Source of the DNA: DASRDR01 sp963812945 [NCBI: uncultured Candidatus Rokubacteria bacterium]
Lineage (GTDB): Bacteria > Methylomirabilota > Methylomirabilia > Rokubacteriales
Direction of reading: 5' to 3'
Assembly: GCA_963812945.1 (NCBI GenBank)
Contig: CAWEXD010000008.1
Coordinates: 3,100,001 to 3,164,000, forward strand
Length of the DNA: 64,000 bases
Translations under genes and position numbers: made by a program
Part shown: positions 34,083-41,452 of the stretch, piece by piece
Layout of the letters: each line of letters opens with the position of its first letter
How positions within the stretch are numbered: the first letter of the stretch is position 1
The notes under the pieces: model-generated
The model's input: the letters and a program-made list of their open reading frames with translations, nothing else
What the model was told of the DNA's origin: nothing
The model's database searches: none

Positions 34083-36206
34083 CTACGGGGTGACCGAGGG
34101 CTCGACCTCGACCTGAGCCAGCCAGAGCGTCAGGCCCATCTCGCCGTACATCGTCCGCGCGAGGGCCAGGTGCTCCTCCGCCTGCGCAGGATCGCCGCGC
34201 CGCCTGAGCCAGTGTCCGAGACCCAGATGGCAGTGGGCGACGAGCGGGCGCATCCCGAGCTCGGTGGCGAGGGCGAGCGCCTGCCGGTAGTGCTCCTCGG
34301 GAGCGGGGGAGTCCGCGCTCTCGGTCTTGGCCGCGATCTCGCCGAGGAGCCGCCGGACCCAGGCCTCGTACCCGCGCTGGCCGCGCTGGCGCGCGAGGTC
34401 GAGAGTCCGCCGGGCAAGCTGGTCGGCCTTCTCGATCCGCCCGGCCTTGAGGTAGGCCTCGGCCAGCGCCAGCGAGGGAATCGGCTCGAGCCAGAGACGC
34501 TGCTCCCGCGCGAGCGCCCCCTCGAGGAGTGGAATCGCCTCCCCCGGTCGCCCCGCGAGCGTGTAGGCGGCGCCCAGGTGTCCGACGATCACGTCGAACA
34601 GGTTCGCCAGCTTCCAGTGCCGGCAGAGCGCCAGGGACCGCTCGAGCGTGCTCACGGCCCTCGACAGGTCGCCCTGACGGAGCCGGAGGATCCCCTCGCC
34701 GAGCGACAGGAAGGTCTGCGAGTAGGGATGGTCGAGCGTCCGGGCGATGCGCAGACCCTCCTCGAGGACGGGCTGCGCCTCCGCGAACTGGCCGAGCTCG
34801 GCGAGGCTCCAGAGGAGGAGCGTGCGGGGAAAGATGGCCGGCGGAGCGTGGAGCAGGTGCGGGGCGTAGCGCTCGAGCTGCGGGTTTCCCCGGAGCAGGT
34901 CGATGTCCTTCCGCGCGAACTTCGTCGCCCGGGTGTAGTTGCCGAGGGTGACGTAGGCCATCGCGAGGTACAGGCTCGCGACGACCTGCACCGTGGTGTC
35001 GCCGAGGGCGGCGCCGATGTCGAGCGCACGGCGGCCGGACTCGATCCCCTGGGCCCGGTCGTCCCGCGTGGAGAACATTGGCGTCAGGAGCGCAAGCGCC
35101 ATCGCCCGCCGCCGCTGATCGCCCACCGCCGCCGCGAGCTGCTCCGCCCGCTTGACGCACTCGAACACCCGCCGGAACTCGGCGAGCGGCCACAGGGCGT
35201 TCCGAAGGTCGAACTGGATGTCGATCGCCTGTTCCAGGAGCTCGCGGCGCTCCGGAAGGTGGCCGAGCGCCCTCACCGCCTGATCCAGCCAGGCAACCGC
35301 CTCCCGGTGAGCCGACCGGCCGAGCGCCTGGAACGCCGCGCGCCTCGTGTAGTCGACGGCCTTCTCCCAGGCCTCGGCCTCGATCGCGTGGTGCGCCAGC
35401 CGCTCGACCAGCTCCTCCCGGCCTTCGGGCTGCCAGCCCTCGAGCACGTCGACGATCCGGGCGTGGAGGGCCTGCCGCTGGGCGGGCAGGAGGCTCGCGT
35501 ACGCCACCTCGTGCGTCAGCGCGTGCTTGAAGGTGTACTCGAGCTCGGAGGCCGCGCGCGTCTCGTAGAGGAACTCGGCGCCCTGGAGCCGCGCCAGGCG
35601 CTCGCGTAGAGCCTCGTCGGGCGGCGCCAGGATCGCCTGGAGCAGGAGGAAGGGCAGCCTCCGCCCGATGACCGCCGCCGCCTGGAGCACGCGCTTGTCG
35701 TCGGCGGTCAGGCGGTCGATCCGGGCCATGATGACCTCTTCGACGGTATCCGGAACCGCCGGCACCGGCGATCCCGGCGCGGAGCTCCCGCCTTCGGCGA
35801 CGGCCCGGGCCAGCTCCTCCGCGAAGAACGGGTTGCCCTCGGCCTTGGCCACGATCATCTCGACGGTGGGCGCGGCGACTTCGGCCGGGCCGAACACGTC
35901 CCGGACCAGACTCAGGCTCTCCTGCGGCGAGAGCGGCTGAAGGGCGACCTGCGTCGCGTAGGACTTGTCCATCCAGGGCGGCCGGTACCCCGGCCGGTGA
36001 GTCGTGACGAGCAGGATCCGCGCGCCCGCCACGACCTCGACGAGCGTCGCGAGGTACTCCTCGGAGGTCCGGTCGACCCAGTGCAAGTCCTCCACGACGA
36101 GCACGAGCGGGGCCCGTTCCGCCAGCCGGCGGCTCAGCTCGCGCAGCGCCTCGAACGTGCGCCCCTTGACGACTTCCGGACTGATCCGCTCGAATGCCTC
36201 CCCCCC
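34083..36206 (-). CDS. C-terminal part of split regulator: STAND/AAA ATPase core and TPR repeats
   Basis: This frame continues the upstream regulator piece after a single missing base in the C7 run at 36200-36206. It carries Walker B LVLVVEDLHWVDRTSEEYLA, then LLVTTHRPGYRPPW and KAEGNPFFAEELARAVAE, the sensor/winged-helix part of AAA_16/STAND ATPases. About 450 residues of tetratricopeptide-like helices follow (repeated W-A-Y pairs such as AEAWEKAVDYTRRAAFQALG). In this family the ATPase and TPR superhelix sense a ligand and switch the attached domains. The frame is open upstream to 36365 but is not meaningful before the homopolymer. It ends near residue 1383 of the reconstructed protein. Confidence 0.75.
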   Translation of the reverse strand, partial: GGEAFERISPEVVKGRTFEALRELSRRLAERAPLVLVVEDLHWVDRTSEEYLATLVEVVAGARILLVTTHRPGYRPPWMDKSYATQVALQPLSPQESLSLVRDVFGPAEVAAPTVEMIVAKAEGNPFFAEELARAVAEGGSSAPGSPVPAVPDTVEEVIMARIDRLTADDKRVLQAAAVIGRRLPFLLLQAILAPPDEALRERLARLQGAEFLYETRAASELEYTFKHALTHEVAYASLLPAQRQALHARIVDVLEGWQPEGREELVERLAHHAIEAEAWEKAVDYTRRAAFQALGRSAHREAVAWLDQAVRALGHLPERRELLEQAIDIQFDLRNALWPLAEFRRVFECVKRAEQLAAAVGDQRRRAMALALLTPMFSTRDDRAQGIESGRRALDIGAALGDTTVQVVASLYLAMAYVTLGNYTRATKFARKDIDLLRGNPQLERYAPHLLHAPPAIFPRTLLLWSLAELGQFAEAQPVLEEGLRIARTLDHPYSQTFLSLGEGILRLRQGDLSRAVSTLERSLALCRHWKLANLFDVIVGHLGAAYTLAGRPGEAIPLLEGALAREQRLWLEPIPSLALAEAYLKAGRIEKADQLARRTLDLARQRGQRGYEAWVRRLLGEIAAKTESADSPAPEEHYRQALALATELGMRPLVAHCHLGLGHWLRRRGDPAQAEEHLALARTMYGEMGLTLWLAQVEVEPSVTP

Positions 36207-38233
36207 TCCCCGGGCTCGAGGAGGTGGAGCAGGTAGGGGGTCGCCTCCCGACCGTCCATCCCGGTGCGGTCGAGCGTCGCCCTGAGCTTGTCGCGCACGC
36301 CGTCCGGCCCGTCGGTCTCGACGATGGCGCACGCCGCCCGCAGGAGCTCGACCAGCGGCAAGCACGGGATCGGGGTCGTATAGGGCAGGCAGTGCCCTTC
36401 CAGGCAGAGGATGGGCTGCGCGGACAGGCCCTGCCGGAGCTCGCCGATCAGCCGTGACTTGCCGATCCCCGCCTCGCCGGCGATCGCCACCACCTGACCC
36501 TGACCGCGCACCGCCGCGGTCAGCCGGCTCCGGAGGAGGTCCAGCTCGTGATCCCGCCCGACGAAACGGGTGCCGCGGCCGGCGGTGATCTTCCCTCGCT
36601 CGAGACCGCCGAGACGGAACGCCGAGCGGCGGCCGGGCCCGGCGGCGAGCGGCGTGAGGTCGAATCCTCGGGCGAGGAACGGAGCCGCCGCGGCGCTCAC
36701 GACGATGGTGCCCGGCTCCGTGCCCGCGACCAGCGCGCCCATCGCGCCGAGAGCGGTCCGCTTGTCCTCCGTATCGACCAGCGAGGCGTCCTGGAGGCGC
36801 CCGAGGAGGAAGGAGCCCACGTCGATGCCGATCCGGATGTCCGACCTCGAGTCACCCGAGGTGCGCTCGGCGGCGCGCAGCATGGCGACCGCGGTCATGG
36901 CGGCGCGGCGCACCGCATCCTCGACCGGGTCGAGTCCGAACAGCACGACGAACCCGCTGGCACCGAGCTCCTCCACGCGGCCGCCGAACGACCGGGCCTT
37001 GTCGAGCAGGGTCTCGGTCGAGCGCCAGGTGTCCAGCGGACCGGCGTCCTTGTCCGACCTCAGGACCGCCTGAAGCAGGGCCAGCCGGCGCCGCTCCCAT
37101 CGGATCGCCCCCGGGGCGACGGGACTCCCGGCGGGCGCGCTCGGAGCCGGGACCGCCGGCACGGCCGGAGCCTCGGCGGCGGGAGCCTCGGCCGGGATCT
37201 TTCGTCGAGCGCGGCGAGGCGGCGCGGGCGCGCCGGGGCGGAGCCCGTGCTTCTCGATGCGGTACCGGATCGTGTTGCGCGAGATGCCGAGCCGTGCCGC
37301 CGCGCGCGTGACGTTCCACGCGGTCGCCTCCAGGGCCTCCTGGAGGTGCGCGCGCTCGGCGCCGTCCACCACCGACGCCAGCGACGCGGGCGCCGGCGAC
37401 GCCGGCGCCTCGGACAGGACGGCCGACGCGGCCGGAGCCCCGCCCCGGTCGGCCAGGTTCAACATGTCGCCGGTCACCACGGACGCCTCGGCGAGGAGAA
37501 CCACGCGTTCCATGGCGTTCATGAGCTCCCGGACGTTGCCCGGCCACCGGTAGGCCAAGAGCGCGGCTCTCGCGTCGGGGGCGAGCGTCTTCGCGGGGAG
37601 CCCGTAGTCGGCGCACGCGCGGGCGAGGAAGTGCTCCGCGAGGAGCAGGATGTCGCCCTGGCGCTCGCGGAGCGGTGGGAGCGCGAGCGTCAGGACGGCG
37701 AGCCGGTGATAGAGGTCCTCCCGGAATCGTCCCGCGCGGGTCGCCGCCTGGAGGTCGAGGTTCGAGGCGGCGATGATCCAGACGTCCACGGGCTCGCTCT
37801 CGATCGCCCCCAGACGGCGGACGGTGCGCTCCTCGAGCACGGTGAGGAGCTTGGCCTGGAGACCCTCGGGCAGGAGCCCGATCTCGTCCAGGAAGAGCGT
37901 GCCCCGGTTGGCGGCCTGAAAGAGGCCCCGCTTGGCCTGACGGGCGTCGGTGAACGCGCCGCGCTCGAAGCCGAACATCTCCGCCTCGAGCAGGGTCTCG
38001 GGTATGGCCGCGCAGTTGACGTCCACGAAGGGCCCGCCGGACCGAGGGCCTGCCCGATGGAGCGCCAGGGCCACGAGCCCCTTGCCGCTTCCGGTCTCGC
38101 CCTGGATCAACACGGGCGGCAGGCGCCGGACCTCGGATGCCCGGGCCACGAGCCGGGCGATTCGCTCCCGGATGGCCAGGATTCCGGGGCTCTCGCCGAC
38201 CAGCTCCGCCAGGAGGGGCATGGCACCCGCCAT
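36134..38233 (-). CDS. N-terminal part of split regulator: sigma-54 AAA+, Fis HTH, cyclase-like domain, second ATPase
   Basis: Start MAGAMPLLAELVGESP (38233) chosen because conserved sequence begins there; the open frame extends to 38287. Domains: sigma-54 activator AAA+ at about 10-255 (Walker A GETGSGKG 45-52, sigma-54 contact loop GAFTDA 92-97 where GAFTGA is canonical, Walker B LFLDEIG 113-119); Fis-type helix-turn-helix at about 297-332 (WNVTRAAARLGISRNTIRYRI); a degenerate nucleotidyl-cyclase-like domain at about 385-540, lacking the metal-binding Asp motif; then Walker A GEAGIGKS at 586-593 of a second ATPase. The frame breaks after GEGG at the G7 tract (36206-36200). One added G joins it to 34083-36206, giving about 1383 aa. 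It lies divergent from a sigma-54 promoter. Confidence 0.8.
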   Translation of the reverse strand: MAGAMPLLAELVGESPGILAIRERIARLVARASEVRRLPPVLIQGETGSGKGLVALALHRAGPRSGGPFVDVNCAAIPETLLEAEMFGFERGAFTDARQAKRGLFQAANRGTLFLDEIGLLPEGLQAKLLTVLEERTVRRLGAIESEPVDVWIIAASNLDLQAATRAGRFREDLYHRLAVLTLALPPLRERQGDILLLAEHFLARACADYGLPAKTLAPDARAALLAYRWPGNVRELMNAMERVVLLAEASVVTGDMLNLADRGGAPAASAVLSEAPASPAPASLASVVDGAERAHLQEALEATAWNVTRAAARLGISRNTIRYRIEKHGLRPGAPAPPRRARRKIPAEAPAAEAPAVPAVPAPSAPAGSPVAPGAIRWERRRLALLQAVLRSDKDAGPLDTWRSTETLLDKARSFGGRVEELGASGFVVLFGLDPVEDAVRRAAMTAVAMLRAAERTSGDSRSDIRIGIDVGSFLLGRLQDASLVDTEDKRTALGAMGALVAGTEPGTIVVSAAAAPFLARGFDLTPLAAGPGRRSAFRLGGLERGKITAGRGTRFVGRDHELDLLRSRLTAAVRGQGQVVAIAGEAGIGKSRLIGELRQGLSAQPILCLEGHCLPYTTPIPCLPLVELLRAACAIVETDGPDGVRDKLRATLDRTGMDGREATPYLLHLLEPGEGGRHSSGSVRKSSRGARSRRCAS

Positions 38234-38304
38234 GGTGCCCGCCCGGCGAGTGGTGGTCAAGCTTCCACCACCACCACCGTGCACCACATTGCGACCATGT
38301 CAGT

Positions 38305-38326
38305 AAGATAGTGTTTTTACTATCTT
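38305..38326. promoter_or_regulatory. Palindrome, probable activator-binding site
   Basis: AAGATAGT (38305-38312) and ACTATCTT (38319-38326) form a perfect 8-bp inverted repeat with a 6-bp spacer, strikingly AT-rich for this genome. It lies between the regulator start and the sigma-54 promoter, the expected place for a Fis-type activator site. Its centre is about 45 bp from the predicted start of transcription, closer than usual sigma-54 enhancers. Confidence 0.6.
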
Positions 38327-38333
38327 TTAGATC

Positions 38334-38348
38334 TGGCACCTTCGTTGC
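38334..38348 (+). promoter_or_regulatory. Sigma-54 (-24/-12) promoter
   Basis: TGGCAC (38334-38339) and TTGC (38345-38348) place GG and GC exactly 10 bp apart, as sigma-54 requires. Predicted transcription starts near 38360, giving a 40-base leader with GGAGGAA before ATG 38401. Confidence 0.75.
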
Positions 38349-38400
38349 CATGTGTCCCAGGCAAGTGCCCGATACGAACCCCCTGACGGAGGAACAAGCT

Positions 38401-38928
38401 ATGAGCAACGGACGGTGCCTACGGACGTGGATCGGGGTGACCCTCACGGTCCTGGGGACTGGACTGGCAGGCAACGTGGCGGCCCTGGCCGAGCCCGAAG
38501 GGCCCTGGACGCCTTCGATCCAGCAGGTGGACGTCGCCCTCGCGCGCAAGGAGTACAGCGCCGCCTTGCGGGCCGCCAACGACGCCTACACCCTCGCGCT
38601 CAACACCACCCGCTGGGACGGGATGGTCTCCGCCGGGGATCTGTACCGCCGCATCGGCGAGGCCACGGGTCTCCGGCGATCGTTCGACACGAAGGCGCGC
38701 GAGGCCTATCAGAAGGCCTTCTTCCGCGCCCGCCAGCAGGCCTCCGTGGACGGCGTCCTCCGGGCCGTGGAGGGCTACGCCGCCCTGGGCGACGCGCAGA
38801 TGGTCGGCGTCGGGCTCCGCGTGGCGGATCGGCTCGCCATCCGGGATCCCGAGGCCCAGGCCGACATCCGGACGTTCCGGGCCCGCCTCGGCGATCCGGC
38901 CCTGGCCGCGGGAGAGATCCGGCAATGA
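38401..38928 (+). CDS. Secreted helical protein under sigma-54 control, unknown
   Basis: 175 aa with GGAGGAA upstream of ATG 38401. The signal peptide runs MSNGRCLRTWIGVTLTVLG to about ALA (residue 30). The mature part is all-helical and TPR-like: YSAALRAANDAYTLAL, WDGMVSAGDLYRRIGEATG, EAYQKAFFRARQQASVDGVLRAVEGYAALGD. The second half is clearly related to the gene that follows, so the pair arose by duplication with one copy exported. It is transcribed from a sigma-54 promoter facing away from the sigma-54 regulator. No named family is recognised and the function is unknown. Confidence 0.7.
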   Translation: MSNGRCLRTWIGVTLTVLGTGLAGNVAALAEPEGPWTPSIQQVDVALARKEYSAALRAANDAYTLALNTTRWDGMVSAGDLYRRIGEATGLRRSFDTKAREAYQKAFFRARQQASVDGVLRAVEGYAALGDAQMVGVGLRVADRLAIRDPEAQADIRTFRARLGDPALAAGEIRQ

Positions 38929-39410
38929 GGGAGACGCGCATGGCAGAGCGAGCGACCGACGCGCACGGAGTCTCCGTCGCGGCCCGGTGGGCCAGGCCCT
39001 TCGGCGCCGTGGACCGCGAACGCGCCGGCCACCTCGCGGTGGTGGAGAGCCTCGGCTGGGACGACCTGATCGCGATCGGGGACGCCCGCCTCCGGGTCGG
39101 CAGCGCGGTCGGGGCCCGTCCGTCCGGCGAGCTCGCGGCCCGGCGTGTCTACTTCGCCGCCCTTTACCGCGCGTGCCGCGCGGAGTCCCTCGAGGGCATC
39201 CTGCGCGCGGCCGAGGCCTTCGCCGACCTCGGCGACGGCGACGTCGTCGAGGAATGCCTGGGCCTCGCCGAGCTCAAGGTGGACGGCGAGGAGGCCCGGC
39301 GGCGCGTGTCCGCGCTCGTCCAGCGCCTCGGGGCCGCGCAGACAGCCCGGAGCGGCGCCACGACCGGCCCCGTCAGCCTGGACCAGCCCGATGGCGCGGT
39401 GACCGACTGA
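38925..39410 (+). CDS. Cytoplasmic paralogue of the preceding secreted helical protein, unknown
   Basis: 161 aa from ATG 38925, which overlaps the upstream TGA (ATGA); an in-frame ATG at 38940 is an alternative. No signal peptide. The segment LGWDDLIAIGDARLRVGSAVG ... ARRVYFAALYRACRAESLEGILRAAEAFADLGD aligns with the secreted neighbour (WDGMVSAGDLYRRIGEATG ... AREAYQKAFFRARQQASVDGVLRAVEGYAALGD). Translational coupling and shared fold suggest equal amounts of an exported and an internal form. Function unknown. Confidence 0.7.
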   Translation: MRETRMAERATDAHGVSVAARWARPFGAVDRERAGHLAVVESLGWDDLIAIGDARLRVGSAVGARPSGELAARRVYFAALYRACRAESLEGILRAAEAFADLGDGDVVEECLGLAELKVDGEEARRRVSALVQRLGAAQTARSGATTGPVSLDQPDGAVTD

Positions 39411-39455
39411 CCGGGCACACGACCGTGACCGCGGCCGCCGAGCGGCGACGGCCGC

Positions 39456-40400
39456 CTACAGCACCTTCCGCGGGTCCAGCGCGTCCCGGAGCCCGTCGCC
39501 GATGAAGTTGATCGACAGCACCGCGAGGAAGATCGCCGTGCCCGGGAAGATGGCCCAGTGCGGCGCGAAGTCGAGGTTGTCCTTGGCGTCGGACAGGATC
39601 CGGCCCCAGGTCGGGATGTCGGGCGGGAACCCGAGCCCCAGGAACGAGAGCGTCGACTCGAGCAGGATCGCGGCCGCCACCTCGAGCGAGCCGGCCACGA
39701 TCACCGGACCGACCGCGTTCGGCAGGATGTGCCGGACGATCTGCCGCGCCGTCGGCACCCCGAGGGCCCGCGCGGCCTCGACGAACTCCTTCTCCCGGAG
39801 CGAGAGAAACTGGGCCCGCACCAGGCGCGCCACCGGCATCCACCGCAGGCAGCCGATGGGCACCACGATGAGGACGAACATCCCGAGCTCCACGCCCAGC
39901 ACGCCCTTGACCGAGTCCCGGAACAGGTAGACCACCAGGAGGAAGATCGGGAGCCCGGGAAGCGACAGGAACAGATCGGTGACGCGCATCAGCGCGTTGT
40001 CCACCACCCCGCCGACCTGCCCCGCAATGGCCCCGATCGTCGTTCCGACGCAGATCCCGATCAGCATCGCCGCCACGCCCACCGCGAGAGAGATCCGGCC
40101 GCCGTAGAGGATTCGCGCCAGGATGTCCTGCCCGAGATCGTCGGTCCCGAGCGGATGGGCCGCCGAGGGCGCCTTCAGCTTGGCGCGGAAGTCGATCTCG
40201 TCGATCGGAACGCGATAGAGAAAGGGACCGACCACAACGGCAATGACCATCGCGACGAGGATCAGCGTCCCGACCATGGCGAGCCGGTGACGCCGGAACC
40301 GGCGCATCGCTTCGAGCCAGAGGGAGTCGGACCGCCCCGTGGCAACCCGGGGGATGGCCCCCGCCACCACCGCTTCCGATGTCGCGCCGTTGCCCGCCAT
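39456..40400 (-). CDS. Peptide ABC transporter permease, DppC type
   Basis: 314 aa from ATG 40400; the frame is open far upstream by chance through the next gene. DppC landmarks: cytoplasmic start, first helix LAMVGTLILVAMVIAVVVGPF, HPLGTDDLGQDILARILYGGRISL, the EAA loop (EFVEAARALGVPTARQIVRHILPN) and the terminal GDGLRDALDPR. It starts 11 bases after the DppB-type gene and is the last gene of the operon with four binding proteins. No ATPase gene follows; the neighbour is the convergent sigma-54-controlled pair. Confidence 0.9.
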   Translation of the reverse strand: MAGNGATSEAVVAGAIPRVATGRSDSLWLEAMRRFRRHRLAMVGTLILVAMVIAVVVGPFLYRVPIDEIDFRAKLKAPSAAHPLGTDDLGQDILARILYGGRISLAVGVAAMLIGICVGTTIGAIAGQVGGVVDNALMRVTDLFLSLPGLPIFLLVVYLFRDSVKGVLGVELGMFVLIVVPIGCLRWMPVARLVRAQFLSLREKEFVEAARALGVPTARQIVRHILPNAVGPVIVAGSLEVAAAILLESTLSFLGLGFPPDIPTWGRILSDAKDNLDFAPHWAIFPGTAIFLAVLSINFIGDGLRDALDPRKVL

Positions 40401-40411
40401 GTGCCCGGCTC

Positions 40412-41371
40412 TCAGCGGAAGGAGATCCGGGGATCCAGCCAGCCGTAGAGGAGATCGGCGAGCAGGGCGAACGTCACGACCAGCACGGAGAACACGAACG
40501 TGATCGCCATGATGACCGGCGTGTCGTTCGCGAGGATCGCCGAGATCAGCAGCGACCCGATCCCCGGCACGCGAAAGATCTGCTCGGTCACGATCGCGCC
40601 CGTGAAGATCTGCGGTACCTGGATCGCCAGGAGCGTGACGACCGGGATCAGCGCGTTCCGGACCACGTGCTTGACGAGGGTGATCCGCTCGGCCAGCCCC
40701 TTGGAGCGCGCGGTCCGAATGTAGTCGAGCTGGATCACGTCCAGCACCGACGAACGGACGAAGCGCGTCAGCTGCGCGCCCTGGAAGAGGCCGAGGACGG
40801 CGATGGGCATGATGCCCTGCTTGAGGTTCTCCCACACCCAGCGGAGGCCCGTCTCCTGGATGTCGGCCCGGTAGATGAAGGGCAGCCAGTCCATGTAGAT
40901 GCTGAAGAACAGGATGAACAGGAGCCCGGTGAAGAACGTGGGCAAGGAGAACCCGATGAACGCCAGGGTCGTGGCGATCTGGTCGAAGAACGAGTAGGGC
41001 CGGTTCGCGGACAGGATGCCGACCGGTAGCGCCACGGCGAGCGCCAGGAGCTGTGCGGAGCCCAGGACGAAGAGCGTCGTGGGCAGGCGCTGCACGATCA
41101 GCTTGTCGACGTCCACGCGGCTCACGAAGGAAAAGCCCCACTCGCCCTGCATCATCGATCCGAACCACCGCGCATACCGGACCATGATCGGGTCGTCCAG
41201 CCCGAACTGCTTCCGGAGATTCATCCGGACCTCGGGCGGAACATTCGGGTTGGTGGCGAGCTCCTGAAAGGGGTCGCCGGGCGCGAGGGCCAGGAGGGTG
41301 AAGAGGATCAGGCTGATCCCCGCCAGGACGGGGATCGCCGTCAGCACGCGGCGGAGAACCCACGTCCTCAC
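40412..41371 (-). CDS. Peptide ABC transporter permease, DppB type
   Basis: 319 aa. MRTWVLRRVLTAIPVLAGISLILFTLLALAPGDPF is the classic DppB first helix. The EAA loop (YIRTARSKGLAERITLVKHVVRNALIP) and final LLYGWLDPRISFR are intact. It forms the channel with the DppC-type gene immediately downstream and serves the four binding proteins upstream. It differs from the DppB at 21284-22240. Confidence 0.9.
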   Translation of the reverse strand: MRTWVLRRVLTAIPVLAGISLILFTLLALAPGDPFQELATNPNVPPEVRMNLRKQFGLDDPIMVRYARWFGSMMQGEWGFSFVSRVDVDKLIVQRLPTTLFVLGSAQLLALAVALPVGILSANRPYSFFDQIATTLAFIGFSLPTFFTGLLFILFFSIYMDWLPFIYRADIQETGLRWVWENLKQGIMPIAVLGLFQGAQLTRFVRSSVLDVIQLDYIRTARSKGLAERITLVKHVVRNALIPVVTLLAIQVPQIFTGAIVTEQIFRVPGIGSLLISAILANDTPVIMAITFVFSVLVVTFALLADLLYGWLDPRISFR

Positions 41372-41452
41372 GGGATCAGGCCTCGACCGCCATCCGATCC
41401 GTGGGAGCGACGCCGAACCGACGAGTTCTGAGAGTCAAGGCCTGACCTCGGG

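Noticed and set aside
38305-38326. Reading the AT-rich palindrome as an intrinsic terminator
   Set aside because: No gene ends toward it; it lies between two divergent starts, and the T-run is only four bases.
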